Positions 16,216 through 26,985 of a DNA stretch of 64,000 nt are shown piece after piece (within the stretch, counting starts at the first letter, position 1; every line of letters starts with the position of its first letter). Below the pieces are notes generated by a model. The model worked only from the letters and a program-made list of their open reading frames with translations. It made no database searches and was not told the origin of the DNA. The translations under genes and the position numbers were made by a program. This DNA is from Halocaridina rubra. Taxonomy: Eukaryota > Arthropoda > Malacostraca > Decapoda > Atyidae. Location of the stretch: positions 1 through 64,000 of the forward strand of contig JAXCGZ010003832.1 of the NCBI GenBank assembly GCA_037179515.1, in the 5' to 3' direction.

Positions 16216-17412
16216 AAAGACTTGTAGATATGTGATGTTAGCGATAAAAAGTTTTTCATCTCCCAACACCAAAATTATTTTACGATGTCGTAAGCCAGTA
16301 CAAGGCATCAAAAGTTGATGAAATACTTTGTATCTTCTACCCTAGTGATGCTTATGTGTCCCATTTATTTTGCTCTACTGAGGAATCATAATTTTCCTTA
16401 GGCATCTCTATAGGCTGATTATTAAGGTAATACTCTTATGCAGCGGATATGCCTGTTTAAACTTTTTTTCTCCTCCCCTCTTCCTTCATTTCTGCTACCC
16501 CCCCCCTCAGCGCCACCAAGGATGAAAGTAACAGATTCATTCATCCCTGCCTATTCCTCCTTCTCATCTCTTTTCTATGCCTAAACATTCAGCTCAATCT
16601 GTTTCAGTGTCTATATATTTTTCATAGTGTGTGTAACATCTTTCTTATTGCCTTTAAGATCTGGAATTGAAACTAAGTCTTGTATACGTTTAGTTTGATG
16701 TCTGACCAGCTTCAAGCCGCCAGTTGGCCAGTCCGTATTCTGAATAATATGATATGTAAGTCATATCTAAATACAAACAGTGTCAGTTTTGCCTGGCAAA
16801 TTCAAGCAGTAGATACTAGAACAGACTTACACGCTGATTTGTGGTATGAGTCCCATTTCATATTAGCATATTATCGCTTGTAATATGTACTAAGTTAATA
16901 AGAATTAAATTTGTAGCTCCAGAAGTGTTTTTATTAACCACATTACTTGTTTTTCTTTCCACCTTTGTTTTGCGAGTCCATGTTTGGGGACTTTTAGCCA
17001 ATTTACAGCTGCTTTCGCAATGATTGAATTGATACATAGTATATCATCTGTTGAAGTGTCACACTTCAAGCCTCTCTTTAAAAAACTTTATTAACACCAT
17101 ATTGTGAGGGCTATTTGTGCTGATTTATCACAATACTCACTATTACTGTATTTATGTGACTGAGTGGAAGAACAAGTAGCTGAAAAGTATGTACTTTTTG
17201 GCTAATTAGTAAGCTTCAATATATCATATAGCATTGTCTGTGGTTTTTGTCTTATGTAAAATGTGTGACCATGTGTGCTTCAATGTGTAAAAGAAAATAA
17301 TACTGAATTATTTTTTTTCAAAAGTTACTCAATTTGCGCAGTGTATAATTTTATGCAGCAAATGTAAATACCCCTGTACATACTGTTCTTTTGTATTTAA
17401 AAAAAGCTGATA

Positions 17413-17732
17413 CAGGGGGTCCCCATGTTAAGTTGTTTCGAGGTTACATCAGAGACCAATAAATTATTAATAAATCAAATTTCCGACATGCCAGTCATCC
17501 AGAAGCAAACCAACCACAGTAGTAAAGGTAAGCAATACTGTATAGTGTACTTTAACTTTTTTATGTACAGTATTAGATTAAGAACTTAGATAATTTTTCT
17601 ATGTTTTAGAGTATATATTTTTATCATTGGTGGGGACCTAGGTTCGAATATAGGTGTTTTCCAACTTACATCAAAATCCAGTTGAAGTCAACTGTCAGGA
17701 ACGGAATCCTGATGTAACATGGAAACCCCTTG
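17413..17732. mobile_element. TA-flanked MITE, 320 bp
   Basis: Inverted ends cagggggtccccatgttaag and, reversed, caaggggtttccatgttaca, with TA on each side (17411-17412, 17733-17734). Tigger-like, noncoding. Confidence 0.8.
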
Positions 17733-18109
17733 TACATATAAATGTGGCTACCATATTTTTTGTTACATTATTAAATATGCAGTATACCCATGCAGTTAAT
17801 GCTAGGGAGTAGATCCAGAGCATATTATTGAAAGGTTAGTGCAGTTGTTGTTGGCTTGCCCTAAGCCTCTTGTCCCTAAGAAAGGCCACAGCCGATTTTG
17901 GGCTCTTCCTTGATGCTCTAAGGGAGTGTATATGTTTGTAAGCAGTGCAGACTTCCCTAATGTTTTTGGTTATATGTGGTGACATATTACAAACCTGGAC
18001 AGGCATTATTGACATAAACATCCAACCTCTTCTGAAGTTGGCATTTACTATAGGGCGAGTAAGTTTTAACTAGTTTTACCAGCGTTTGTGTCTTTCCTGA
18101 TGTGTAAGA

Positions 18110-18262
18110 TCACAGTAGCACAATGGTTAGAGCACTCGACTTGGGAAGTGACATGACCTGCGATTGAGCCCACCGCTGGGCATTACATAGTGCATCCACC
18201 CTTAATTACAGAGTTATAACCTGCATGTGTCTACCCCCATGCCGGGCATTAGTAGTGACAAA
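18110..18262 (+). repeat. SINE family 1, plus strand
   Basis: A-box-like agcacaatggttagagcact, B-box-like gcgattgagcccac, then the shared body (ccacccttaattac). Confidence 0.8.
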
Positions 18263-18528
18263 GAAAACATTCATATGACAGCAACATCTAAGGTCCCTGG
18301 TGGTAGAGTAAAAAGAGTACCACGCCTGTAATCCTTGTATTTTGTAAATGGTTACTAAAAGGTATAGGGAAGTAATTCCCTGCCAACGTCTTCATTTCTG
18401 AAGTTTTTTCTTGCCTTGGAATAGTTGATAGAAGAGAATAATGAATCCCTCTTGCCTCCCTTTTATTAAGTTTGTGTCAATGTTGCTATCTTTCTGAGAG
18501 ACGTGGTTTTATGTCGGACGTCATGGCA

Positions 18529-18700
18529 GAATATCCTTTCCCACTTACCTTGTGAATGACCCTAGCAGGGTGGCTGGGGGAAATTTTGGAGTCCTTTATC
18601 CCCAAGGAGCTAAGAGGAGTGATTGAGGTATATTGGCTCCTACTGAATGTGTGCTTTGACTCGGCCATCTCATTACAAGGGGTACTGCAGCTAGTGTATA
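18529..18700 (+). repeat. Family 4 interspersed repeat
   Basis: Motifs ccttgtgaatgaccctagca, ccccaaggagctaagaggag and gtgctttgactcggcca, ending in a run like acaagggg. Absent from the matching position beside Z2, so it inserted after the Z1/Z2 duplication. Confidence 0.8.
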
Positions 18701-18824
18701 TATACGAAGCACGAATAAGATTTCATACTATATACTCTTATTGCCCATTAGAAGAAAATAAAACTTTTTTGTCATATCCAGTAGGTCTCTTCTTTTATAC
18801 TGAAAGAGCGCCTTTTTCTCACAG

Positions 18825-19151
18825 ATATCACCAAAGTATACCCGTTCGATTGACTACAAGCTCTTTGGATATGAGAGAACTAATGAAGCATTTCTCTGCC
18901 CTGACTGTCCCTACTCCACAGGTCATAAAAGCAACTACACAAATCATCTTCTCACCCATACAGGTGAAAAGCCCCATAAGTGCCCTTCTTGCCCGGCTTC
19001 TTTCGCCCAAAAGAAAACTCTGACAAGACACATGCAGAGACACACAGGCGAAAGACCCTTTAAGTGCCCCTTCTGCACTTACAGTGCAGCTCGCAAGAGC
19101 TCCTTGCAGAGTCACATGTTCAGGAAGCATGGAAATGTGGTTAATAATTAG
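18825..19151 (+). CDS. Z1: alternative terminal exon, three C2H2 fingers
   Basis: The exon follows ctttttctcacag and is read in phase 0 (ISPKYTRSIDYKLFGYE...) to TAG, 109 codons including the stop. Three C2H2 fingers are complete, with linkers HTGEKPH and HTGERPF. The seven residues before the first His of each finger, which normally contact DNA, are HKSNYTN, QKKTLTR and RKSSLQS. There is no start codon before the first finger, which is why it must be reached by splicing. Its nearest paralogue is Z2, with the same length, the same VVNN/MVNN ending and alignable flanks on both sides. Predicted role: DNA-binding end of one isoform of the BTB factor. Sites recognised cannot be read from sequence alone. 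Confidence 0.92.
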   Translation: MSPKYTRSIDYKLFGYERTNEAFLCPDCPYSTGHKSNYTNHLLTHTGEKPHKCPSCPASFAQKKTLTRHMQRHTGERPFKCPFCTYSAARKSSLQSHMFRKHGNVVNN

Positions 19152-19369
19152 TTTTTTGCTTATTCTGTCTGGAAATCTAATTTTCTACATATTCACTGTA
19201 TACTACTTTATGTTAATATGGTATGCAAGACTTTCTCTTTTGACAGTATGACAAGATCTGGGCTAGGTTATGATTTCTTTGGTGGATAATTATAGATCCT
19301 GTTTACAATCAATATTAATTTGTGCCTAGATGTTATACCTAATGTATCTTTGAGGACTTAGGATTCTTG

Positions 19370-20190
19370 CTGGAAGTGGTCTGTATGCATAGTAGCTGTT
19401 TGGCTGGTGATTATTTTTAGGGCTCTGTTTCTTATAGTTTGTAGAGTGTTATGTTGTGTTTAGTGAGGTTAGATGCCAAAGCAAGACATGAATATTCCAT
19501 CACTTAACGTAGTAAAGTATATATATTGTTCTAATGGCTTCTATGTTGTCAGAATGTTGTACGGGCAAGTGACTTGAGGGCATTAATTCTTGGTGTCAGT
19601 TTGTGATATGTATAACTGACTTTCATATTTCTCATGTTATACCAAGGTTTTTGGCTAGTACAGTGGTAACGCGTTGGCCTCGCATTCGTAAGATCGATGG
19701 ATCGCGCCTTGTCCAGGCAAGAGAATTTAAGCTGTTTACTGGGGAGGTTACTGCTGTTGCTGCGCACCACAGTAGGGGGGTTGGGGCTTGTGCCGGCTGG
19801 CGACCGCCCTATGGGTCCTCCATGACCCGCTCCACCCCATCTGTGGGTGAATCTAAAACAACAAAACGTGTTAAGGATATGTTGTTTGTGGTTAGGTGTG
19901 GAATAAGGCAATGTTTTGCTGTCCAGTTTGTGAGGAGAGTAACTGTGGATTTGGCTTTAGCTAATTCTGTTATGTTTGTGGTGAACCAGTCGTGTTTTGT
20001 GTTGAGGTAGGGTTGGAGGTCTGTAACTGTTTGTCTCTTGATGTGTACATATGAGTGTACTGTCGGCAGCATAGGGAGCTTTGTCTGTTTAGGGTGAGCA
20101 GGATATTGGTAAGTTGTGCATGTATATTTATAGACTGTGGGTGGTAAGATGGGTCCTTGAGGGACTCCCTTTATAAAGTTTCTGATGTTC
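19370..20190 (-). mobile_element. Non-LTR retrotransposon 3' part, minus strand, split by a SINE
   Basis: Minus-strand frames read HKGSPSRTHL, IYMHNLPIS, YAADSTLI (worn F/YADD catalytic motif), LNTKHDWFTTN and TKSTVTLLTNW-like segments, then INALKSLA and QTIRNRALKIITSQ further on. This order is that of a reverse transcriptase and its C-terminus. A family 2 SINE (19648-19868) interrupts it. Frameshifts throughout. Confidence 0.7.
19648..19868 (+). repeat. SINE family 2 (tRNA-derived), nested in LINE
   Basis: Head ggctagtacagtggtaacgc with cattcgtaagatcgatggat, then the body tttaagctgtttactgggg and ggttggggcttg. Shares the layout of the copy at 46250. Confidence 0.85.
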
Positions 20191-20649
20191 GATTACTGAC
20201 TGGTAAATGATATGTATGTACACCTGCCCTCTAGGTAGATTACCTCCCAGGTACCTTAAGAATATGTATTCTCAAAGTTACACGGTCGAAATTGGAGGAA
20301 AAAGATGAGATGAAGTCATGTATATAAATGTGCCATACGTGTAATGCACATTGTTTTAAAAATGTTTGACCTTTTAAATGAACATACATTTATTTTACAT
20401 ATATTATTATTTATATTATGTGATAGAGTAAGAAGAATCCCCTTTGCCTACTTTTTATTGTTAACTTGTGACAAATGTGTTCTTCTGTGAGATGTGGTGT
20501 TACGTCAAAGAGATAAAATCCCTGTACGGAGCGTGAAATAGATTCTGTACCTTATATTCTTGTTGCGCATTAGCAGGAAACTAAAGCTTTAGTACTCATA
20601 TCCAATAGGTCTCTTCTTTTATAATGAAAGACCGCCTTCTTTTTCACAG

Positions 20650-20976
20650 ATGTCACCTGAGTATACCCGTCCCATTGTCTACGACCATTCGGGATATGAA
20701 AAAACTAGGAAAGTGTATTTCTGCCCTGACTGTCTCTATTCCACAGGTCATAAAACCAAGTACACAAATCATCTTCTCACTCATACGGGTGAAAAACCCT
20801 TTAAGTGCCCTTCTTGCCCAGCTTATTTCACCCAAAAGACAACTTTGACAAGACACATGCACACACATACAGGTGAAAGACCTCATCAGTGCTCCTATTG
20901 TACTTATAGTGCAGCACGCAAGAGCACCTTGCAGAGTCACATGGTCAGGAAGCATGAAAATATGGTTAATAATTAG
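20650..20976 (+). CDS. Z2: alternative terminal exon, three C2H2 fingers (sister of Z1)
   Basis: The exon begins at the ATG directly after tttttcacag and ends with TAG, 109 codons. The ATG is the first spliced codon here, not necessarily a translation start, because the Z1 exon has ATA at the same place. The fingers have contact helices HKTKYTN, QKTTLTR and RKSTLQS, so finger 1 differs from Z1 at two helix positions while fingers 2 and 3 are nearly unchanged. Linkers are HTGEKPF and HTGERPH. Flanking DNA from about 20420 to 21180 aligns with that around Z1, showing a block duplication. A TTAATAATTAG ending is shared with Z1. Confidence 0.93.
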   Translation: MSPEYTRPIVYDHSGYEKTRKVYFCPDCLYSTGHKTKYTNHLLTHTGEKPFKCPSCPAYFTQKTTLTRHMHTHTGERPHQCSYCTYSAARKSTLQSHMVRKHENMVNN

Positions 20977-21562
20977 TTGTGTATTTCTTGCTTATTCTGT
21001 CGGGAAATCTTATTTTGTTTATCTATTCATAGTTTACCACTATGGTATACAGTACTCTACTTTCTCTGAGGACAGGAAGAAATCTCGAGTAGTGGGGTAG
21101 GTTATGATTTCTTATCTTGATCATTATTGTTCTTGCTTACAAGATATATTTATTTGTATCTAGATGTTATATCTAATTGACATTTTGTGACCTAGCACTT
21201 ATATGTTAGTTTTATATACTCTGGCAGATATGTATTGAATATAATTAAAGATATACATGTACCTTAATGTTTGTATTATTTACAATGCCAGTGGCATTTA
21301 GTGCCAGGAATGTTCTATTATATGCAAATACCCGTAATGCTCATGAGTTCTTTAATTATTTTACTTCGATGGTAGGGCACTCATAGCGTATGCTTTCTAC
21401 ATTATGCTGTTATGGGTGTATTTAATGTCTACAGTGTACTGTTATTTTACAAATACGTATATTTTAGAAAAATTCTTTCAAAATAATATAAAACTGTTAT
21501 ACTACCTGCAAATCCGGAACTTGACATTTCTTTATTAACACAAGCTTACCCTTCCATCGCAG

Positions 21563-21802
21563 GTGGGTGTGTCTCACTTACAGCCTGAACTTGCAAGACG
21601 ACGCAAACGATACGTGAGACACAAAGTTCATGTCTGCCCTTATTGTTCATACTCATCAGCGTACACAACCAGTGTAAAGAATCACATTTTGGTTCACACA
21701 AAAGAAAGACCGTATCGATGTAATCACTGTACGTACACCGCTGCTCGCAAAAATTCGTTACAGTACCATATTGAGAGAAGGCATATACATCCCATTCTTT
21801 GA
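21563..21802 (+). CDS. Z3: alternative terminal exon, two C2H2 fingers
   Basis: The exon starts with GTG after ccatcgcag (ending 21562) and reads VGVSHLQPELARRRKRYVRH before two fingers, ending in TGA after 80 codons. A basic cluster, RRRKRYVRHK, precedes finger 1 and could help DNA contact or nuclear import. Contact helices are YTTSVKN and RKNSLQY. The linker is HTKERPY rather than HTGEKPY, so the usual Gly is replaced by Lys. The final finger (YTAARKNSLQYHIERRH) resembles the last finger of Z1/Z2, suggesting Z3 is an older relative that lacks their middle finger. A minisatellite lies about 340 bp downstream (22145-22945). Confidence 0.91.
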   Translation: MGVSHLQPELARRRKRYVRHKVHVCPYCSYSSAYTTSVKNHILVHTKERPYRCNHCTYTAARKNSLQYHIERRHIHPIL

Positions 21803-22144
21803 GATGATGTGTGGGTAGTAATGATTAATGACGAGTCATAACGATGTAGTAGCTGCCAAGAAAGTAGAAGTTGGAAAATGACTTTACGCTGAAAAAATTG
21901 AATTGGATATAATAAAAGAAGAAGAGGTTGAGGACATAAGTTAACAAAGTGAAGGAGAACTCTATAGTCTGTCCTTTGGTATCTTGAATGTGATGTTACG
22001 CAGCGAGGCAGTGTATAAACAACTTAAGTAATGGGTTATAAATTAATCACTGACAAATTAAATCAAGATCAGGAAAATGCAGTGAATGTTTGGAGGTTCT
22101 CGAGGAAAAAAATTCTCCATGTTTTAGAAATTTGTTTGAGGTAC

Positions 22145-22945
22145 CTTGAGATGCTCTGGACACATGGTAAGAATGCAGCATACATTGTTCTTATTGGATT
22201 CTGTATTTAGTTTGGTTTGGATGCTTGACAAGAATTTATCTGTATTTTGTTATTGCTTGATTCTATACTTGGAATTAGTTTGGTCACATGGCAAGAATGG
22301 GTCTTCAAACATGACTGTAATTAGACTTGGTTTGGACACATGGCAACAATGGTATATTTTCTTCTCACGGGATTCTGTAATTGGAATTTTTTGCACACAT
22401 GGCAAGAATGGTTCTTATAACTAGGTTCTGTAATTAGAATTGGTTTGGATACAAGGCCAGATTTGTTCTTATATTAGATTCTGTTATCAGGATTGGTTTA
22501 GACACATGGCAAGAATGGTTCATTGCATTATTCTCACTGGATACGGTATTTAGAATTGGTTTTGGCACATGGAAAGAATGGAATATTATATTTTTCCCTC
22601 TTGATTCTGTTGTTATTATTGATTTGGACATATGCCAACAATGGTATACTTTGTTCTCACTGGATCCTGTTATTAGAATTGGTTTGGACACATTCCAGCA
22701 ACTGTATACAGTATTTTGTATTCAATGGATTCTATAATTAGAAATGGTATGGACACGGCAAGACTGGTTCTTCTACTAAATTCTGTAATCTGAGTTGGTG
22801 TGAACACATAGCAAGAATAGTTCATTGCATTGTTCTTATTGGATACTGTAAATTGGTTTAAACTCATGGCAAGAATGGTATATTGTTCACACTGGATTCT
22901 GTAGTTAGAATTGGTTTGGACGTACTGTATGGCAAGAATATTTCA
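22145..22945. repeat. Minisatellite after Z3, units of about 60-70 bp
   Basis: About twelve diverged units built from gattctgtaattagaattgg, tttggacacatggcaagaat and ggttcttattg. Some units carry caacaatggtatactttgtt instead, suggesting alternating subtypes. Confidence 0.85.
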
Positions 22946-23654
22946 TTACAAACACTCTTCTACTTACAAACATTCACAGATACTAACTGAAACCTACCCA
23001 TTATCTTCCCCAGTATTGATTCAGTTCTTGTTTTATTTGCTAACCGTTGGTTTTTCACGCTTGAAAGACTATATAAAGAAAGGTTTTACTTTATACTTGT
23101 GGTTATTTAGCACAATGGAAAATATATAAAAATATCTAGAGAAGATATAGTTTTATAATGTGATTGAAAGTCGTCTTGCATTTTTTATCCCTTTCCCTGT
23201 AAACTATCAACAAAATTAATAATACCTGAGTGCAGTAGCTATCTGCTGCGCCTAAGCACAAGAGTCTCCTGCTCCCAACGTAAAGGCTACTGACTCCTTC
23301 TGAGTCCCTCAGTTGGATAAAATATCATCTTGTAAATTGTAACACAATAACAGATGCCAGATAGGGATTTCCACTTCACTACCGCCCGAGGAAATGGCGC
23401 GCTAATTTGAAATTATACGTGCCCTGATGTGGGATGTTCGCAGGTTACATCGTAAAAGAATACTGTATGTCCCCATATCCTACGTTCTCGAATAAAGTGC
23501 CAAAGATGGGGGACATGAATGAAAAATAACATTTAGTATTTAAAGCAGTTGATAGGATAATACTGAATATGAGTAAGCCTTATAAAGAGTAAAATTATTT
23601 TTAGCATATTGGATGTGATTGCAACTTACCAGTTTTTTTTTCTTTTGTGTCAAT

Positions 23655-23812
23655 ATCAATGTCCTTTTGATTGGTGGTGGACATAGACAAAGGGAAACTG
23701 GAATTAAGGCAGAATACCTTTCCTATTACCTTGCAGTGGGCTCAGAGACTTGTCTTTTACTTTCTGAGTCAAGCGCTCTAACCATTGCGCTATTGTGGTT
23801 CTTATCAGAATA
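23655..23812 (-). repeat. SINE family 1, minus strand
   Basis: Tail in reverse at the left; tRNA-like head in reverse at the right (gagtcaagcgctctaaccat and tgcgctattgtgg). Confidence 0.8.
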
Positions 23813-24431
23813 ATGCTAGTAAAAGTTGTGAGATAGTACTTTGTAAGAAGACTGTCAAATGAATTTGATTTGTGAATCATGTTTTATCTATTGTTACTGT
23901 ACAATTTTGGTTCCAACTGTTCAGTCACATGTTGAGGCATTAAATCAAAGGGAAATTGGTAGTTAGGGACGGTAGTGTAGTGTAGTCTTTGTAACAGATT
24001 TAATCCTTTCATGTTATTATAAAGTTTTTTTTTTAAATAGTTAGACAGTATTAAAAAATATAAAATATAATGCAAGTTTCACTTACCACAAGTAACCTCT
24101 GTATATATCTCTTTTGTTGGTTTTCTGTACAGTATTTCATTGTTTACGTCAATAATTTGTTGTTATTCTGTTATATATTTACACCTTTGTAACTCCTATT
24201 CGTTCCTTATTAAGTATTAGTAACCTATTTATGATATTTTATGGCAGGTCTTCAAAGCTGAGGTCTCCATTTTCTTTCTCTCTCTCCATATCTCGATAAG
24301 ACTTTATTTCATTGTGTGCTTGAATATTTGTGGTTGTTAGGTTGGATTGTTGTAAGTGGAATCATCACAAATTTGCTTTTCGAAATTCGGTGATTCCCTG
24401 TATATAATCTTGGACATTAAGAGAAAATGGC

Positions 24432-24542
24432 ATGTTTGTGACAGCCGTCATGGAATATCTGGCTGCCGAGCTTCTGGAATTAGCTGGAAATTCTGCCCGT
24501 GACAACAAGAAGACCCGTATCATCCCTCGGCACTTACCGCTG
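24432..24542 (+). pseudogene. Histone H2A coding fragment
   Basis: Thirty-seven codons read [37 protein letters not shown], which corresponds to the alpha-2 helix to alpha-3 region of canonical histone H2A ([23 protein letters not shown]). No H2A N-terminus or C-terminus is present on either side, and the frame continues VNYHYLW without homology. The fragment is well preserved for an isolated piece. Canonical H2A normally wraps DNA as an H2A-H2B dimer; this piece alone could not fold as a histone. Confidence 0.85.
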
Positions 24543-24744
24543 GTAAATTACCATTACCTTTGGGTCCCTATATTTTAGATAATCCTTGTACCGAAAGAAA
24601 AATGTACTTGTAAAGGATGTTTTATCAGATGTCGCATGTAATGGATATTAATTGCTCTTTGAAGTGAGAGGGACGTTTGTGATAGGGGATGTACATGGAA
24701 TTGATTTTTTTATGCATTTTGGCTAGAGCTGGCCATTTTTGTGG

Positions 24745-24895
24745 CACTATTTATTCCAATTTGACTGGGGATGGACACAGGTGTGAGCCTGGGAATTAAG
24801 GCCACATGCCCATCTTAACGCCCCATAGTAGGCTTGAACACGGGTGTGTCACTTCCCTAGTCAAGTGCTGTGGCCACTGCGCTTTTGCGGTCCCC
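24745..24895 (-). repeat. SINE family 1, minus strand
   Basis: Contains gactggggatggacacaggt, taaggccacatgccca and the reversed head ccactgcgcttttgcggtcc. Confidence 0.78.
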
Positions 24896-25403
24896 TTATA
24901 CTTTATACTATAAATTATTGTAGTATGGACTTCAACAGAAGTTGCTATCATATTTACTTATTATATTTTTTCCTTTTTTTTTTTTGAGATTTATTCTTGC
25001 TAGTAAAGCCACATGTAGTATAAAAGTGATTGTATTTAAAATCTCTCTTCACTTTTAAATCAAAGACTGTTCATATAATCTAAACCTATGATTATCAGCT
25101 CTATGCCAATTTGATAATATGAATGTGAATTGTGGAATGGTCACAATCTTATGGTCAAGAAATGAAACTTTATTTATGAGGTAGATGTTCATCTTGTGTG
25201 CGTTGTATGTTTACCGTCCATTCTATAGCAATAACTACTTTGAATGTAGTTGTTTAACAAATTTATTGTTAAGAATGGAGACTTTTCTCTGAAACAGATG
25301 TTAATGTTGTGTGCATTATATAATTACAGTTCATGTTATTATGATAATTATCGTTGTAAAACTACAATTTCACTCTCAAAAACTGGTGACCATTCCACAA
25401 CAG

Positions 25404-25625
25404 ATGGCATTGTCGTTCAGTCAGCCGGAGCACAGAGGGAAACGAGGTGGTCCTGCGAAACTTCACCATTGTCCATATTGTCAATATTCTACCATACGGA
25501 AGTCACATTTAACTCGTCATGTGCGCGTTCATACTGGAGAACGACCTTTTACTTGTCCCTCATGTCCACGAGCCTTCACGAGTAAAGATCAGCTCGTATT
25601 ACATCAAATGATGCAGTCGCACTAG
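25404..25625 (+). CDS. Z4: alternative terminal exon, two C2H2 fingers
   Basis: After accattccacaacag (ending 25403) the exon reads MALSFSQPEHRGKRGGPAKL and then two fingers, closing with TAG after 74 codons. Contact helices are RKSHLTR and SKDQLVL; the linker is HTGERPF. Finger 2 has His-x5-His (HQMMQSH), at the wide end of the C2H2 range and shared by Z6 and Z7. It founds a cassette group (Z4, dead Z5, Z6, Z7) with the same 74-codon length, the same accattycacaacag acceptor and the same CATTAG/CACTAG ending followed by TGGTATGA. The flanks align for about 100 bp on either side. Confidence 0.93.
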   Translation: MALSFSQPEHRGKRGGPAKLHHCPYCQYSTIRKSHLTRHVRVHTGERPFTCPSCPRAFTSKDQLVLHQMMQSH

Positions 25626-25817
25626 TGGTATGAATTCCCTTCTATTTTTAAGCAGTTGCTGTTACTTGACTCCTCTTTTTTTATTTTTATGTAATATCTA
25701 AACCATTCTTCCTCTTTAACATTGATAGTTCTAACAAATTTGACTCTTATCAGTGCACTTGTAATGTCATGATAATTTACTTGCAATTTTTTTTATTTAC
25801 TATTTTATATTACTATA

Positions 25818-25970
25818 AATGCCCATTCAAATGGGGGTGGACACAGCTAGATTGGAGCTGATGAACTAATACTGGATGCCATGCCTAATGCCCCACAGTT
25901 GCCTCAAACATGGGTTTCTCGTTCCCTGAATTGAGCACTCTAACCACTGCTCTGCTGTGCTACAGTATAT
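25818..25970 (-). repeat. SINE family 1, minus strand, between Z4 and Z5
   Basis: Contains cccattcaaatgggggtgga, ccccacagttgcctcaaaca and reversed head ctaaccactgctctgctg. Confidence 0.8.
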
Positions 25971-26038
25971 GTTTAGATTTAGGAGTGTCTAAAGAAATCA
26001 TGTATTCGTACTTAAATGAGTGATCGTTCTGCAACAAG

Positions 26039-26256
26039 TGATGTTACCATGCAGTCTAGCAGAATACCGAGCAAAACGAGGCAGCCCGAGAAGTCCACCA
26101 TTGTCCATATTGTCGTTATTCTACTGGACTGAATTCAAATTTAACAACACACATGTGCACCCACACCGGAGAAAAACCGTATAGTTGTTCCTCGTGTCTA
26201 AGAGTTTTCGTTAGTAAGGATCAACTTGTGCTACACCAAGAATGCAATCGCATTAG
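26039..26256 (+). pseudogene. Z5: dead zinc-finger exon of the Z4/Z6/Z7 cassette group
   Basis: The region aligns along its whole length with Z4, Z6 and Z7 but cannot encode the same product. The acceptor has lost one base (gcaacaag|tgatg against cacaacag|gtgatg), so phase-0 reading begins with TGA. A second one-base loss lies between the N-terminal segment and finger 1 (ccgagaagtccacc against ccggaaagcttcacc). A third, near the end (caccaagaatgc against caccagaagatgc), removes the last His and the stop. Between the last two lesions both fingers are still open: HHCPYCRYSTGLNSNLTTHM, linker HTGEKPY, then CSSCLRVFVSKDQLVLH. A relatively recent loss is likely. Confidence 0.88.
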
Positions 26257-26534
26257 TGGTATGATTATCATGAAGTGTTTTCAGTTTTGTGTTGTTTCCT
26301 CTTTTTATTGCAATTAGGTCTTCAAACTTTGGCCACATCGGATCAGCCATCTCCATATCGCTCTATCCTGCAGTGTCCTCCATCGCGTTCACCCTCATGT
26401 CCTCCCTCACCACATCAATAAATATTACAATAATAATAATAATAATAACAATAAAATTAGTAATAGGGCTCAGTATTAAGATTTTGTTCAAAATATTTCT
26501 CATTTAAAGAAATTTAAGAATAACAAGAACCTCT

Positions 26535-26840
26535 TAAAGTTAACCATGAAATAAAGTCTCAACAAGAGAATCAGCAATGAGAACTAAAGGTAACTTTTAC
26601 AGAGTGTAACATGTTTTTATTTCTCAGAGAAAATGTTTATGTATTGGTTATGATCACAAGAAAAGACTAAATGAGTGCTGTAAAGGCTAAATAAAGACCT
26701 AATAATATGACCGAAAGATGATGCACTGTTCATGTTTAGTACACAATGGTCTCTATGTACCATTTTCCCATTGATTTGGAGATCTGACTTATGATCAATC
26801 AGTTGGAACCAAGCCAAGTCATAAGTAGGAGACTACATGT
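26535..26840. mobile_element. Partial Tigger-like MITE
   Basis: Aligns with the right half of the element at 47715-48426 (catgaaataaagtctc, ccattttcccattgattt, ttggaaccaagccaagtc). Confidence 0.7.
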
Positions 26841-26985
26841 AATTAATTTTCTGTAAGATAATGGTTGTTTTTAGAAAAGTGAGTGTTTTCTAAAGAGAAT
26901 ACCAACATAAAATCATTATAGTATGTATTTGCAAGTTTTTGATGTTGATTTTCGGACTCAAAACTTCGTGACCATTTCACAACAG

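Noticed and set aside
22145..22945. CRISPR-like regular repeats
   Set aside because: Units are diverged, spacers are not unique sequences, and the context is an animal intron; it is a minisatellite.
24432..24542. Functional histone H2A exon
   Set aside because: No N-terminal or C-terminal H2A sequence, no histone promoter or 3' stem-loop seen; treated as a fragment.
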